A stretch of 46,630 nucleotides of DNA. Origin: Stenocarpella maydis (lineage: Eukaryota; Ascomycota; Sordariomycetes; Diaporthales; Diaporthaceae). Positions 33,993 to 44,834 of the stretch are shown one piece after another. The notes under the pieces are model-generated. The model saw only the letters and a program-made list of their open reading frames with translations. It was not told where the DNA came from and ran no database searches. The first letter of the stretch is position 1. Each line of letters begins with the position of its first letter. The stretch lies in contig NQMI01000082.1 in NCBI GenBank assembly GCA_002270565.1, forward strand, positions 164,937 through 211,566, given 5' to 3'. A program made the translations under genes and the position numbers.

Positions 33993-36443
33993 ATGGCGAT
34001 GTCGCTCGTCCCTGATTACACCCACCTCAAGGCGCAGTGGCAGGCGGATTATCATACCTGGAACACCAACATTACCGCTGCAAACGGTCGCCGACCAGCA
34101 CTTTCTAATCCTCCTGCCTTCCTAAAACTTTTCCACAATGGATACAATACCTTCGCAGACCTCAAGGCAGAATTAGATATCGCCACGAAGTCTGCTGGAT
34201 TCCTAACCGTGATCCGAAGGTCAGGGCCAACTTAGGCAGTGTTAACGTGCAGCCGTGGCAGTCAGCGACCCTCAACCGCCACGTCAAACAACGCCACAAC
34301 AATCAAAGCAGGTTGCGAGTAGCGAGCGCTCGCCCACGTGACCAAATCAACAGAAGGCAAGTGGCAGCTTGTTCTGCAGGAAGAGAAGCATACCCACCAC
34401 GGTCCCCAGGAAGTCGAGGGCGCCCAGCGTGGCTGGGCTAAGCTGACAGACCCCCAACGAGAATTCCTCTCCCGTACGGCCCGAGATCCCTCTATGGCCA
34501 AGCCGAAGAAGCTGGAACAAGCACTCCGACGACAGTACCCAGACGTACAATTGGGGCCCAATACGATGAAGAACTGGCTTGCAAACTGGCGGAAGGAGAA
34601 GGTCGGAATCTACACTCCAACCCAAGCAACGTTGGATCTGCTCGAGAAGAAGAATTACTGGTACCGCTGGGCAACCAACGCTGATGGCAACGTTACGGGC
34701 ATCTTCTGGTGCACAAAGGAGCAGTTGGCGTGGATACGAGAGAATCGCTTCACGCAGTGCCTATCCATGGACTGTACGTACGCAACGAACAACAAGAAGA
34801 TGCCGTACTTCCAAGGCACTTGCGTAACCCACACGAGGAAGAACTTGCCCCTATTCCAAGGCGTCATCAATAGCGAGAAGGAACCCAACTTCCGGTGGCT
34901 TCTTAAGCAAGTTCACGACCTCCTTCGTTATTGCCAAGCCGACGACCCGACGGTCTGCATAACTAACTACAATACTGCTCTGATCAACGCCCTCACATAC
35001 GAATTCCCCCAGGCACACCACCAACTATGTATCTTCCATATCAATGCGAACGTCACCCTGAATATCAAGAAGAAGTGGAAGAAGCCGCCGGCAGTGGCAG
35101 GAGAAGAGGAGGACGAGGAAGAGGAGGAAGCCGATGAGGATTCAGAAGCAGAAGACCCGGCGACAGCTGCGCTCAATGCGCCGGGGAGAAACAAGGCCAC
35201 GATACCTGCCAAGGTCCCTAATTTGGAGGATATCCCCTATACCCGCCAAGCTCTATTTAACCTCCTCAAGTTCATAGAATACTCCACTAATCGTGAGATC
35301 TACGATACAACTTAGCAGCACCTTCGAGAGAAGTTCTCAGACCAGGTGGCAATCATTAACTACCTTCAGACCTAGTACGTCGACGAAGGAGAGAAGATCA
35401 TCGCCAAATGGGCTGGGCACAAGACCTGCAAGATCCTTAACTTCAGCTTACATGCAACTTCATCAACAGAAGCCACCCACCGCAAATTCAAGGTCTATCT
35501 CGGCCACAGGATGGGCAACATTCTCTACTTAGTTGAGGCTGCTAACGAGATAATTACGGATAGTTCTCGTGCCCTACACTCAGAAGAAGCTCGTCAGAAG
35601 ACCTTATCACTAGAGAAATTCAACGGGCAGAAGTAGCTAGGCAAGCTTCCAACTCAAATCTCATGGGCAGCCCTTGAACTTCTCTTTATAATAAGGAGTT
35701 CCGCAATACGTATGCTTAAGAAACAACTCCCATAGGGTAATTGCTTGCTAGCAACATACAATTATCCTATCTACACCCAATATAGCTTGCCCTACGCAAG
35801 CCGAATCACCAACAGAGAGGAAGCCGGTTATCCTCTCCAGAGAGAGGATATCCACAAGTCTTACTAGCTGGATCGTGACCTCTCAGTCGGAAACCCTCTC
35901 TTAGCAGTCCTCTCGCCCCAGAAGGTTACTGCAACAAAGGGAAGACCTCACAACAAGACTACGTTTGGTGTAGACGAAGATGGCATCCTCGCAGCCCGTG
36001 GGAAGGCCATAATGGGCAAGAAGACAGCCTCAACAACCACCAGTCTGGGTAGTAGGGTAGGTGACAAGACGAGGGCGACGACGGCTTCTATACAACGTGT
36101 CAACTCAGCATTCGAGTGGAATGACGAGACCCTCCAGTCGCTCGATAAGGAGGACTCCCGTAGCAGGAAGAACCAGCGAGAAGCCGTCCGACGGGACGAG
36201 CAGTTGGCGGCAGGGCTTACGAAGCCACCCACTCGCCAGCTTCCGAAGCGACGTTCTGCAGAGACAGCCTCAACACCAGGGCCAGCAGCCAAGAAGCCCC
36301 GTACAAGGGCTCGTGAGACCATCAACCAGCTGCCACGGGTGGAGTTGACTGTGGAAGACCTCGTCGGCGACGAGAAGGAGACCCAGGAGGAGATTCAGGT
36401 GCTCAGTTATGAGGTGGAACGGCCCAGGCGACGAAGAAAGTAG
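33993..36443 (+). pseudogene. MULE transposase, interrupted by seven in-frame TAG codons
   Basis: One reading frame of 817 codons runs from ATG 33993 to TAG 36441-36443 without any frameshift. It is cut by TAG at 34233, 34320, 35313, 35373, 35634, 35733 and 35865. There are no TAA or TGA. The N-terminal part resembles FAR1/WRKY-GCM1-type zinc-binding regions of MULEs (ending KWQLVLQEEKHTHHGPQ). The catalytic core reads MDCTYATNNKKMPYFQGT, then FRWLLKQVHDLLR and AHHQLCIFHINANV. The second catalytic Asp, usually in a T-D-x-D-x-A-L motif, is Asn here (ITNYNTAL, codon AAC at 34965-34967). The SWIM-like region is also altered (SLPYASRI where Cys and His are expected). An Arg/Lys-rich C-terminal tail ends RRRRK. 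TGG-to-TAG, TGC-to-TAC and GAC-to-AAC changes fit RIP. The product must be inactive. Confidence 0.88.
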
Positions 36444-36583
36444 CAAAACACCAAGGCCAGAAGTCACGATAGTAGCGAGCAGAAGCGACGACGATGTGCA
36501 ATAGATATGTAGTCAATGACTGTGTATTTCTGTTATGTATGGCAGACTGGTGGTGCAAATTAAGGTTGGCGCACTGGGCCAAC

Positions 36584-36630
36584 ATGTATCGGTGTACCAG
36601 CCGATTTCCTCGGTGCGAATATCCGTTCTC
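36584..36630 (-). repeat. MULE right terminal inverted repeat (47 bp)
   Basis: Perfect inverted copy of 33703-33749, ending CGAATATCCGTTCTC. Confidence 0.95.
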
Positions 36631-36639
36631 ATATTTACG
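36630..36639. repeat. Target-site duplication, right copy
   Basis: CATATTTACG, identical to 33694-33703 on the other side of the element. Confidence 0.85.
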
Positions 36640-38988
36640 ATTGAGTCCGCGTCCAACCTGGAAGTTCTACGTCCCAAGGTTGTAATCGAGAGCATTTGCA
36701 TTTTCAAACCTCCCTGTAAATTTGAATCACTGCGCTGGGCCTACAAGAAAGAACGAGTCAAGTACTTCTGGAGAAATCACTCAAGTAACCCTGGTTCATT
36801 CCGTCAAGGTTCACTTAACATGATGTTTGCACGATTCGAAAGGACGGTTATGTAATTGAGATACTGAATTCGTGCTGGATACATCTTGTTAACTGTCGGT
36901 GAGCAATACAAATAAGGAATTGAATTTATTCTGTCATCTGCGATGGGAAATGCTGAAATACTTGAAACCAGGCTCCAATTTTAGTTAGTTGTCTGCACTC
37001 AAGTGCTATGATCTTGCTGATGTGATGCGGGCGATATTGTCAGGCTTTTCTGTTCAGAAGTGAGTGTGCATTGTAGGAATAAAATCTGCTTTAATTACAA
37101 CCCCAGGGTAAGCTTGGGATATCTACAAAATTCGAGCGGGTGGGAAAAGGGGGTGGGGTCGGGTTAACTAGACAGGAGAGAGGCGCTGGAACTGAAGCAT
37201 TGCTCGTTACAAGGACTTAGAAGGATTCGAAGCAACATCTCAGTCCGGATTCCATTTTATGTAGAAATGGCAATAAAAAAGTGGATTATAGGATCATTGC
37301 TCTACGGCATATGGCTGCGAAGTATTTGTACTTGTGTAATTTAGAGGAAGGCCGATATTGACCGAGCGTTTTATCACAAAATAACAACCTAAATAAGGTT
37401 CTCTCTGCCCTAGAATCAGGGAGGAACTTGCGAAGAGCACGTAGATCATCCAGGCTTGAGATGATCGGAACATCTGGAGCAAGACTGACAGGCCAGGGAA
37501 CTTATCTCACTCAAGTGCTCCGACCCCGGATGACCTACCAAAGATGTCAGGGGCCACAATAACACCAAAGAGTCACCTAGCCAATATTGCAACTTTAATT
37601 ACCATCCGATTACGGAGGGGCGGTGCTCTAGCCCCGTTAAGAACGTAGATGGGAAGACGCGAGGAGTTCATCTATAAGAAGGCAAGGGTTCTGAGGGAAA
37701 GAAAGAGAAAGAGAGAAGCCATGTTCAGTTATACCCTTAATATCCAGCCTGCTGCTCCCTCGCTCCTCCCGCGCTGGTCAGCCACTCTCTGCCTTCGTTC
37801 AAAAGACCTCATCTGGTGGCGTGCTGTCCTGTGGTTATGAGAAGCCGTACCAGCACGGAGAGCACAATGGAATGGTCGAGGCTCGTCTGATGCGTCTGAA
37901 GCATACAGGGAATGCTGCTCCATGTTTGTCCGTGGACTACACAGGCATCAGGTTCCGCCTCCTTGATTGCTATAGCAGCGGCCTAGGTAGTATTCTTTCC
38001 CTGGCGAGCCGCCAGGTCACATACGGGCACTCATTTTGGTATGCAAGGCGGTGAGCTTACGCTTTCAGGCTGCGTGGTCCATCGAGGGCCGTAACCGTTG
38101 GAAATAGCCAAGTATGATCGATCTCTCATGGGTCGTCGGTGTGCAATTGCGTACGGGTATACGATTCGTACCAACTCGCGTGGCCATCGAGCATTCAGGT
38201 ATCCACTCGATTTTTGCTACAACCAGGTGCACATCGATCAGTGGCGCTGTTGGCATTCAAAGTGTGCTCACCGCTCTGACAGGCGGTAAGAATCACCTAC
38301 CCAGCTACCTAGGTATGCATATGGATCCGTGTTCGGAAGGCTGAGAGTCTCCGTAGGAACTGCAGACTGCTAACTACTCGTCTTTCCTGGAGCTTCAGTC
38401 AGTATTAAAGGGCAGGCCGGCATACGCGTGGCTGAAAGCGCGTATGAGGACGTACATAACGGTTGGGCAGACCACATCGTCCGATGACTCAAGAACGAGG
38501 GAGATGTTCATCCTCCAGTGCATGGCCAATCTTACGAGATCAAGCCCGTCCCTGCCATATGACTAGCGCCGGGCCTCTCGCGCAATCTGTGTCACTGACG
38601 ACGTCGTCTCCAAAACGGGCCCCTTCATGCACGCCTCGACAAAGAGGAAAAAAAATTCAACTAGGCTGATCAGGAGGCTGCCTCCTCCCCCCCTCACCGG
38701 CGCGGCCGCGTGCTGGTGGGACTCGTTTTCCCAGAGCGGCCTTGGGTCCTGCGCAATGCCCAGGTAGCGAGCGGATGGGCTCAAAGAGCCGAGGGGGCGG
38801 GCATCAACAGGAGTCACGAGGGATGCCCAAAGAGGGGCGGACGGCAGCGCGAGCAGATTTTGACGCCCGCCGGGCCCTGAGCTGGGCTGTTCTGGCTGCT
38901 CGGCTGGGGGCCTGGTGCAGCAGGGCGGGAGTGAGGGTATCGTGATCTGGGCCTGGCAGGCCGCCACAGTGGGCTCCGAGACAATTCC

Positions 38989-39010
38989 ACACACACACAC
39001 ACACACACAC
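38989..39010. repeat. (AC)11 microsatellite
   Basis: Eleven uninterrupted AC units. Likely length-polymorphic. Confidence 0.95.
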
Positions 39011-41174
39011 CGTTTGGCATTGGTAACTGACTGCAGTCAGTCAGGCAACGTTATAGTGGCGGGACCCCTTCGATTTGCGGGTTTGGCACGAGTGGGCTGC
39101 GCAGAGCGTGCCATGTGTCCCTGGCGGTCCAGACCTTTCGCCGGGGTGGATCTGCGGCCAGGTTCGCCCCAACCTTATTACCAACCAGCCGAAAGCTTGG
39201 GCAGGCGAGAGAGGTTCGTTCCGTTAACGGCCCTCCTGGCGTGTGGGCGAGACAGGGGCTAGAATTACTGGCATTAATGCGGCAACCCAAGGGTTCGAGT
39301 GCGTGCTGGCACTAGTGTGCCTAATCGGGAGGACGTACACTACTCAGCCCTTCGAGGATGGCGACCCGAGTGGACCGCTGTTTGCTACGTGTTTCGTTTG
39401 GGGCTGGCAAATCAGGGTAGGTACCGTACTTGATGCGACTGTGCTCCGTTCTCCCGGGAGACCCGCGCTGCAATCTCTTGTTGCAGGGCGGAGTCACGTC
39501 TTGGAACAACCCTTCACAAAAGGGGATATTCAGGCCGCGGGCGCGGCTGCAGTGCCGAGGGAGACACGTGCGTGCTTGTGCGATATTCCAAGGGATTGAC
39601 TTCATTTTCCCGGTCCCCTTTGGAAACGGAGTCGGGGGTCGACAGTGGCCCGTTATCGGGCGCCCTTCTTTTCTCCTTTTCTTGGTTTCGTCATGCGGTG
39701 CATACACTACACTATACTGGCATACGGCATAGGTTGACGGCTTTTCGTGTTTGTGACGGGGGTCTAAAAATAGTGACCATCCTGGAATTTTTTCTCTTCC
39801 TCCCCTCCTTTGCAAGTGCGGATTCCTTGATAGACGCCGCCACCACCCGGGACGGGGTGATATTGACAGCTACCCTACCACCCCACTCGGGTAGTTACAG
39901 CCGAATGGTCTTTGTATGGGGAGACCCCATCATCTTGGCGTGGCCGAGTTGGGAACAGACGCTGACAGCAACATGCAGGCTAGAGGCAGGGCGGCGTCTG
40001 CATAAGGAGGTGCGGGAGTCCCCGTGTATGCAAGGAGGGACCTCTCTGCTGGGAGAGTCTGCGAACGTGGCTTGACAGGACGATCTGGGTGATCTGTACC
40101 TGGGCCGAGATTTGGATATGCTTTTCGAGTGATCAATTGATATGAACCATTCGTGTGGCCTTCTATTTACAGCCTCCTGTCTGCGATACACCACTTGTTC
40201 CCGTCTCCCATGTCCCGGGCAGGTGGCCAGTGCATCCAAGCTAGAATTTTCCATTTCCTTTCCGCGTCCCCATCTGCAATACCCGAAACACGCCGGTGGA
40301 CACGCCACGGGGAGTTGTCGTGATCATCACTGACCCGGTCGTGGTGAATCCATCGTCAGCCGGCCGGCCAACCATTTACCCCCATTGCGCACCAGCATTC
40401 CAGATCCTGACTGCTGCGTCAGGCTCTGACCGGGCCGGACGGGCAAAGGCTCCAAGCAGCTCCAAAAATTTCCATGGCCCATCCGAACACGGGCTGGGCC
40501 TGCCGTCGACAGGCTGCTCGGGCCAGCCTGGCTCGTTGCTGTTACATAACAAGATCCTCACCTTGGCCCCACAACGACAGATGTCTCCCCGGGGATCACG
40601 ATTTCACGGCCCAATACTGACCTCGATGAGGGGGCGCGCGAGTCTGGCTTGCCTGGTACTTGCGCAGATACCTATGCAACCGCCGTGTCAGTCTCACGGC
40701 GATCGCTGAGCCCCAGCCCGCCTCCCCAGACGTCTCCTCGGCCTAGCGGATACCTAGTGTAGGGATGGACAAACGGATCAGAGGGGCAAATATCCGGAGG
40801 GGCTGCCGTGTGACCCAATTCAGGTGCATCGATCCCACCGCAAGACCGTCAGAGGTAGAGGCTGGGGTATATCCACCTCTGCAGCATCTCACCAGTCCAG
40901 CTGGGGCAGCACGGCGAGTGAACAGCATAGTACACAAGCTTACGAGGTGGATGAAGTATCCAAAGGGCCAGGTAGATATAAATCTTCTAGGGGAGGTTAT
41001 GTATGCTCTGCTGAACGGCCCATTTGTGTTCGAGCAGGTCCCCCGTGAGCTTCCTCGGCTTGCCCAGGTAGACATACGCAGTAGGCTGTATTCGTGATAC
41101 TGGGCATCAACACCGAAGACGCCCCGCGCCGCTCAGAAACGGTCCGACGTCGAAAGAGTGACGAGGCGACCAAA

Positions 41175-41232
41175 GGTACAAAAGGTACAAAGGTACCTAA
41201 CCAACAAGTTACGCGGGTACCTCGCCAGGTAC
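41175..41232. promoter_or_regulatory. Cluster of five GGTAC motifs upstream of the Prm10/ThrE-like gene
   Basis: GGTAC starts at 41175, 41184, 41192, 41216 and 41228, two of them as full GGTACC, about 275-335 bp before the ATG. The first three are spaced 8-9 bp apart. Possible binding sites for a regulator; inference only. A TTATAA element follows at about 41348. Confidence 0.35.
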
Positions 41233-41507
41233 CCGTGCCAACGCCCACCAAACGGAACGGCGCCACGACCCTTCAATGTTGCCACTGCCCAAAGTTGACT
41301 GACTTGTACTCAGGGCATCTCATCCCGTCCCACACCTCCACCCACTCTTATAACCAGACCTGATATGCCCTTTCTACACGTGTAGTTACGCCTTGTCCCA
41401 CGCATCCCATCACCTTTGTCCCACACGAGACTAACCGCCCCCGTCTTCCCAAGAGTCCCACCAGTCTCGGCTGTGGCTATCCTCAGTCGCAATAACTACT
41501 CGCAGAG

Positions 41508-44074
41508 ATGGACTCGGCCCCAACCGATGCTGACCACGATCCTGGCCCTGTTCCTGGGATTCGCAGTGGGAATGGGGATGTGCTCGACCCCGAGCTCCAG
41601 CACCTGGAGCTACAGGACGTATCACCTGGGACATCTGGAACACAATCGCCAGAGGGTGAACCCGCCGCCACCGCGAACAATGACCAACAGCCGCTACCAG
41701 CGTCGCCGTCAGGATTTCCATTTCCGCAGAGGAAGGAGAAGGGACGCGTACGCTTCAACAGCAAGTCGCAAATGACATCGGAGCCCGGCACCGCAGCACC
41801 GGGGTTCGAGTATAGGCGGGCCTCCGAGGGCGCCAAACCTCGACCGTCCCTTGTGCGGAACCCGAACTCGTCCAACTCGATCGTCTCCTCCGAGCCTGAC
41901 CCGGACGTCTCGGACCCCAAGAAGCACAGGTCCGCCCTCGAGGCCCAGCAGCGGGCCAGAGCCCTCGCCGAGGATGCCCAGAGGAACCCACTCAGCCCTG
42001 GTAACCACGAGGAGGATGACGAAAGGGTCTTCAACTGGGTGCGCGGCAGCCCGCCGAGTACCGCGTACTCCGAGGACGGCGACTTCGACACCAGGACCGA
42101 CCTGGTGCCCTTCTCGACCTTGGAAAGCAACCCGAGGATGGTCGTAGCCTCTGGGCCAGTGTGTGACCAGCAGAATCCCGTGGAGCAGGACGAACGACGC
42201 AATCTGGAGGCCCAGGAGCTTCTCATGGCACATGGCTTTGGTGCGCAGGCACAGGACCTTCAGGCAGCGACCGCCCCGCAGATGGACGGGGTTGCCTCTC
42301 CACGACAGCCCACCAATGCTCCTCGCGGCGGTGTCTTTTACCAGATCCTGCAGGCATACCGAAACCCCGATGTCACCTTCCAACCAATGCAAAGCGTCGA
42401 GTCCGGCCTGGCTGCCTACGACCGGACACCCAGCTCGTCGGGGAGGCAGACACCCAGGAGGAAGTGGCACGAGAAGCCCGAGGCACGATCCAACGACACC
42501 CTCGCCACGCTGGTCGGCGCGTCAACCAAGCTGGCCAACCCGAACGCCAGGGAGAAGAGGACGGGCCAGGAGGCGCCCGCGAACGGCGCAAGGTCCAACC
42601 ACCGACGAAAGGGCAGCGGCTCACGCATCCTCTCCATGATCATGGCCAGGGCGCCCGAGGACGAGGCCCGAATAACCATCCACGTCGCCGACATCCTCAA
42701 GAGGCAGAAGTACCTGATAAAGATGTGCCGGGCTCTGATGCTGTTCGGGGCGCCGACTCACCGGCTCGAGGAGTACCTGTCCATGGCTGCCAACGTGCTC
42801 GAGATCACCTGCCAGTTCCTCTACATACCGGGATGCATGATCATCTCGTTCGATGACGTCCTAACCCACACGGCAGAGGTCAAGATCGTGCGCACGCAGC
42901 AGGGCGTCAACCTGGGTAAGCTCAAAGACATCCACGACATCTACAAGGAGGTGCTGCACGACTGCATCGGCCTGGACGACGCCGTCGCCCACCTCGACGA
43001 CATCATCCAGGCCAAGGACCGCTTCCCCCTGTGGGTGGTGATCCTGACGTACGGCTTCGCCAGCGCCGTGGTGGCCTGCTTCTTCCACGCACGTCTCATC
43101 GACCTGCCGCCCATCTTCCTCATGGGCACGGCGCTGGGGTTCATGCAGCTGTACCTGGCCCCCATGTCCCGGACCTACAGCAACGTCTTTGAGATCGTGG
43201 CGGCGGTCCTGCTCTCGTTCATCGCGCGCGGGCTGGGCAGCATCGCGGGCGGCGGGCTCTTCTGCTTCTCGGCGCTGGCCCAGAGCTCCATCGCCCTGAT
43301 CCTCCCCGGGTGGCTGGTGCTCTGCGCCGCGCTCGAGCTACAGTCCAAGTCGATGGTGGCCGGCTCGGTGCGCATGGTCTACGCCATCATCTACTCGCTG
43401 TTCCTGGGCTACGGCATCACGGTCGGCACCGCCCTGTACGGCGCCATCGACCCCAACGCAGCCAGCGAGGCCACCTGCCGCGAGCCCCTGGCCAAGCACT
43501 GGAACTTCCTCTTCATCCCCCTCTACGCCTTCTTCAGCACCATCATGGTCCAGGCCAAGTGGAAGCAGATGCCCGTCATGATCCTCATCGCCACCGCGGG
43601 GTATGCCGTCAACTTCTGGAGCAGCCAGAAGTTCAGCGCCAGCGCACCCATCGCCTACACCTTTGGTGCCTTCACCATCGGCGTGCTGGCCAACCTATAC
43701 AGCCGGCTCAGGCACGGCGTCGCCGCCGCGGCGCTGCTGCCGGCCGTCTACTGCCAGGTCCCCGGCAGTCTTGCGTCCTCGGGCGCGGTGACGAGCGCCA
43801 TCTGCATCTCCCAGTCCCTCGCCAACCACGAGGGGTCCGAGGTGTGCGACAGCTCTAACTACCTTGTAAGCTCGGTACCTTCTCCTCGCCCCATGCGCCC
43901 GCACACACAGACTCGGTCGCCGGTTCATAACTAACGCCGTCTCCCCAACCCCAGGTTTTCAGCGTCGCGGCGAGCATGATTCAGATAGCGATCGGCATCA
44001 CGGTTGGCTTGTTTCTCAGCGCACTTATCATATACCCCATGGGGAAGCGGCGGAGCGGTTTGTGGACTTTGTAG
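41508..44074 (+). CDS. Prm10/ThrE-like (DUF1212) multi-pass membrane protein
   Basis: Two exons (41508-43865, 43955-44074) give 825 aa. The 89-nt phase-0 intron has an actaac branch site and splits the last membrane segment from the rest. Residues 1 to about 380 are hydrophilic and probably disordered, rich in Ser, Pro, Gly and acidic residues, as in fungal pheromone-regulated membrane protein 10 homologues. From about 387 the ThrE/DUF1212 domain starts (ITIHVADILKRQKYLIKMCR, FGAPTHRLEEYLS, FLYIPGCMIISFDD). Membrane helices begin near residue 506 (PLWVVILTYGFASAVVACFF) and continue as about ten segments to the C-terminus (MIQIAIGITVGLFLSALIIYP). Bacterial ThrE exports threonine; the fungal substrate and site are not established. 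High GC at third positions resembles the neighbouring arrestin gene. Long reverse-strand frames here are by-products of this bias. Confidence 0.9.
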
Positions 44075-44834
44075 GGACACGCGGAAGGGAATGGATTCGA
44101 CTCGGGACAGGCGGCATTGCGATGGGGATTTTGATGCATTAGATTTGGCGTTATGGAGTTGAGAGCATTTGGGAAAAAAAGATTGCGATGTTTTTTGGTC
44201 GACCGCCAGCAGCTAAATGCCTGGCCCTCTGGTTCTCTTTTTCATGATGGGCAGCATCTTGATGAATCCATTGATTCTGGCCCTGGTCGGGCCTTTTGCG
44301 CTGGCAATCTGATGCGCCATGAGATGCGTCGTCTACCATGCTGTCTTGAGTGACAAGGCATTTCTCAGTACTTCACCCGTCTGAAACAATCATCGCTAAT
44401 CTCATCCATCCCCGGAATCCCACCTGGAGCGATGGTGTGGCGTTCGCCTGATCCCCCTGGGGGCGATCTGCACCTTCTCAATCCTTCCCGCGAACAAGCT
44501 GAAGCTGCGCCACGCGCCTCACGCCAGGTCCTGCCCGTTTTGACAGAGAAGCCTAACACAAAATTATGCCTGCTGACGGGCTGTGCTCTCTCCACTGCCA
44601 TCATTTGACGGCGGTCCTGCGTCGTTGACTGGCTTACCTAAGGACCTAAGGACCTCGGTAGTTAGCTTCTTGTCTTTGATGACGTCCGACTTGATCTCAC
44701 TCATTCTCGCGTACAGCCTATAACTAAACCCCTTCTCACTCAGTTCCCACTCACATCTGTTGCTTACGACTTACTTGCACAAGAAAAGTGACCATTCGAT
44801 CAACGCAATCCAGTTTCAGTCAATCTCCACCACA
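44075..44834. other. Intergenic between Prm10-like and arrestin-like genes
   Basis: 0.76 kb with no coding frame supported. Contains CCTAAGGACCTAAGGACCT-like tandem units at about 44636-44655 and a TATAA-like element near 44719, about 115 bp before the arrestin-like ATG. Confidence 0.5.

Larger units (their letters stand above)
33703..36630 (+). mobile_element. Complete Mutator-like (MULE) DNA transposon
   Basis: The element is about 2.93 kb. It is bounded by identical 47-bp terminal inverted repeats and flanked by an 8-10-bp target duplication (atatttac, or catatttacg if the outer TIR base is shared). The duplication length fits the Mutator superfamily. Inside is one long transposase frame (33993-36443) with the MULE transposase domain, in plus orientation, disabled by in-frame TAG codons. 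Perfect TIRs and duplication point to a fairly recent insertion, while the coding damage suggests RIP after arrival or insertion of an already damaged copy mobilised in trans. No other copy lies in the window. Confidence 0.92.
36631..41507. other. Large gene-poor interval, 4.9 kb
   Basis: No gene can be defended. From 36.6 to 38.4 kb the sequence is AT-richer with only short frames. From 38.4 to 41.4 kb it is more GC-rich, and long frames occur on both strands at once, as expected by chance in such sequence. The best single candidate is 40765-41097 (+, 110 codons, MDKRIRGANIRR... to ...RSRLYS), with no family match that I know. The interval holds an (AC)11 tract and a GGTAC cluster near the promoter of the next gene. 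A long non-coding transcript or a very long 5' UTR is possible. Confidence 0.45.

Noticed and set aside
34338..35315. A stand-alone 325-aa transposase gene
   Set aside because: It is only the segment between two TAG codons of the longer MULE frame, which is recognisable on both sides of the stops.
33993..36443. TAG read as an amino acid (recoding) in the MULE frame
   Set aside because: All host genes here use TAG or TGA as normal stops, the transposase has also lost a catalytic Asp and likely SWIM ligands, and RIP explains TGG-to-TAG simply.
39321..39815. 164-codon reverse-strand frame overlapping 100- and 167-codon plus-strand frames
   Set aside because: Several long frames on both strands at the same place in GC-rich DNA are expected by chance; none shows domain-like sequence.
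41483..42470. Two reverse-strand frames of about 250 codons opposite the Prm10-like N-terminus
   Set aside because: Low-complexity products of the same composition effect; the plus frame continues into a recognised domain with a clean intron.
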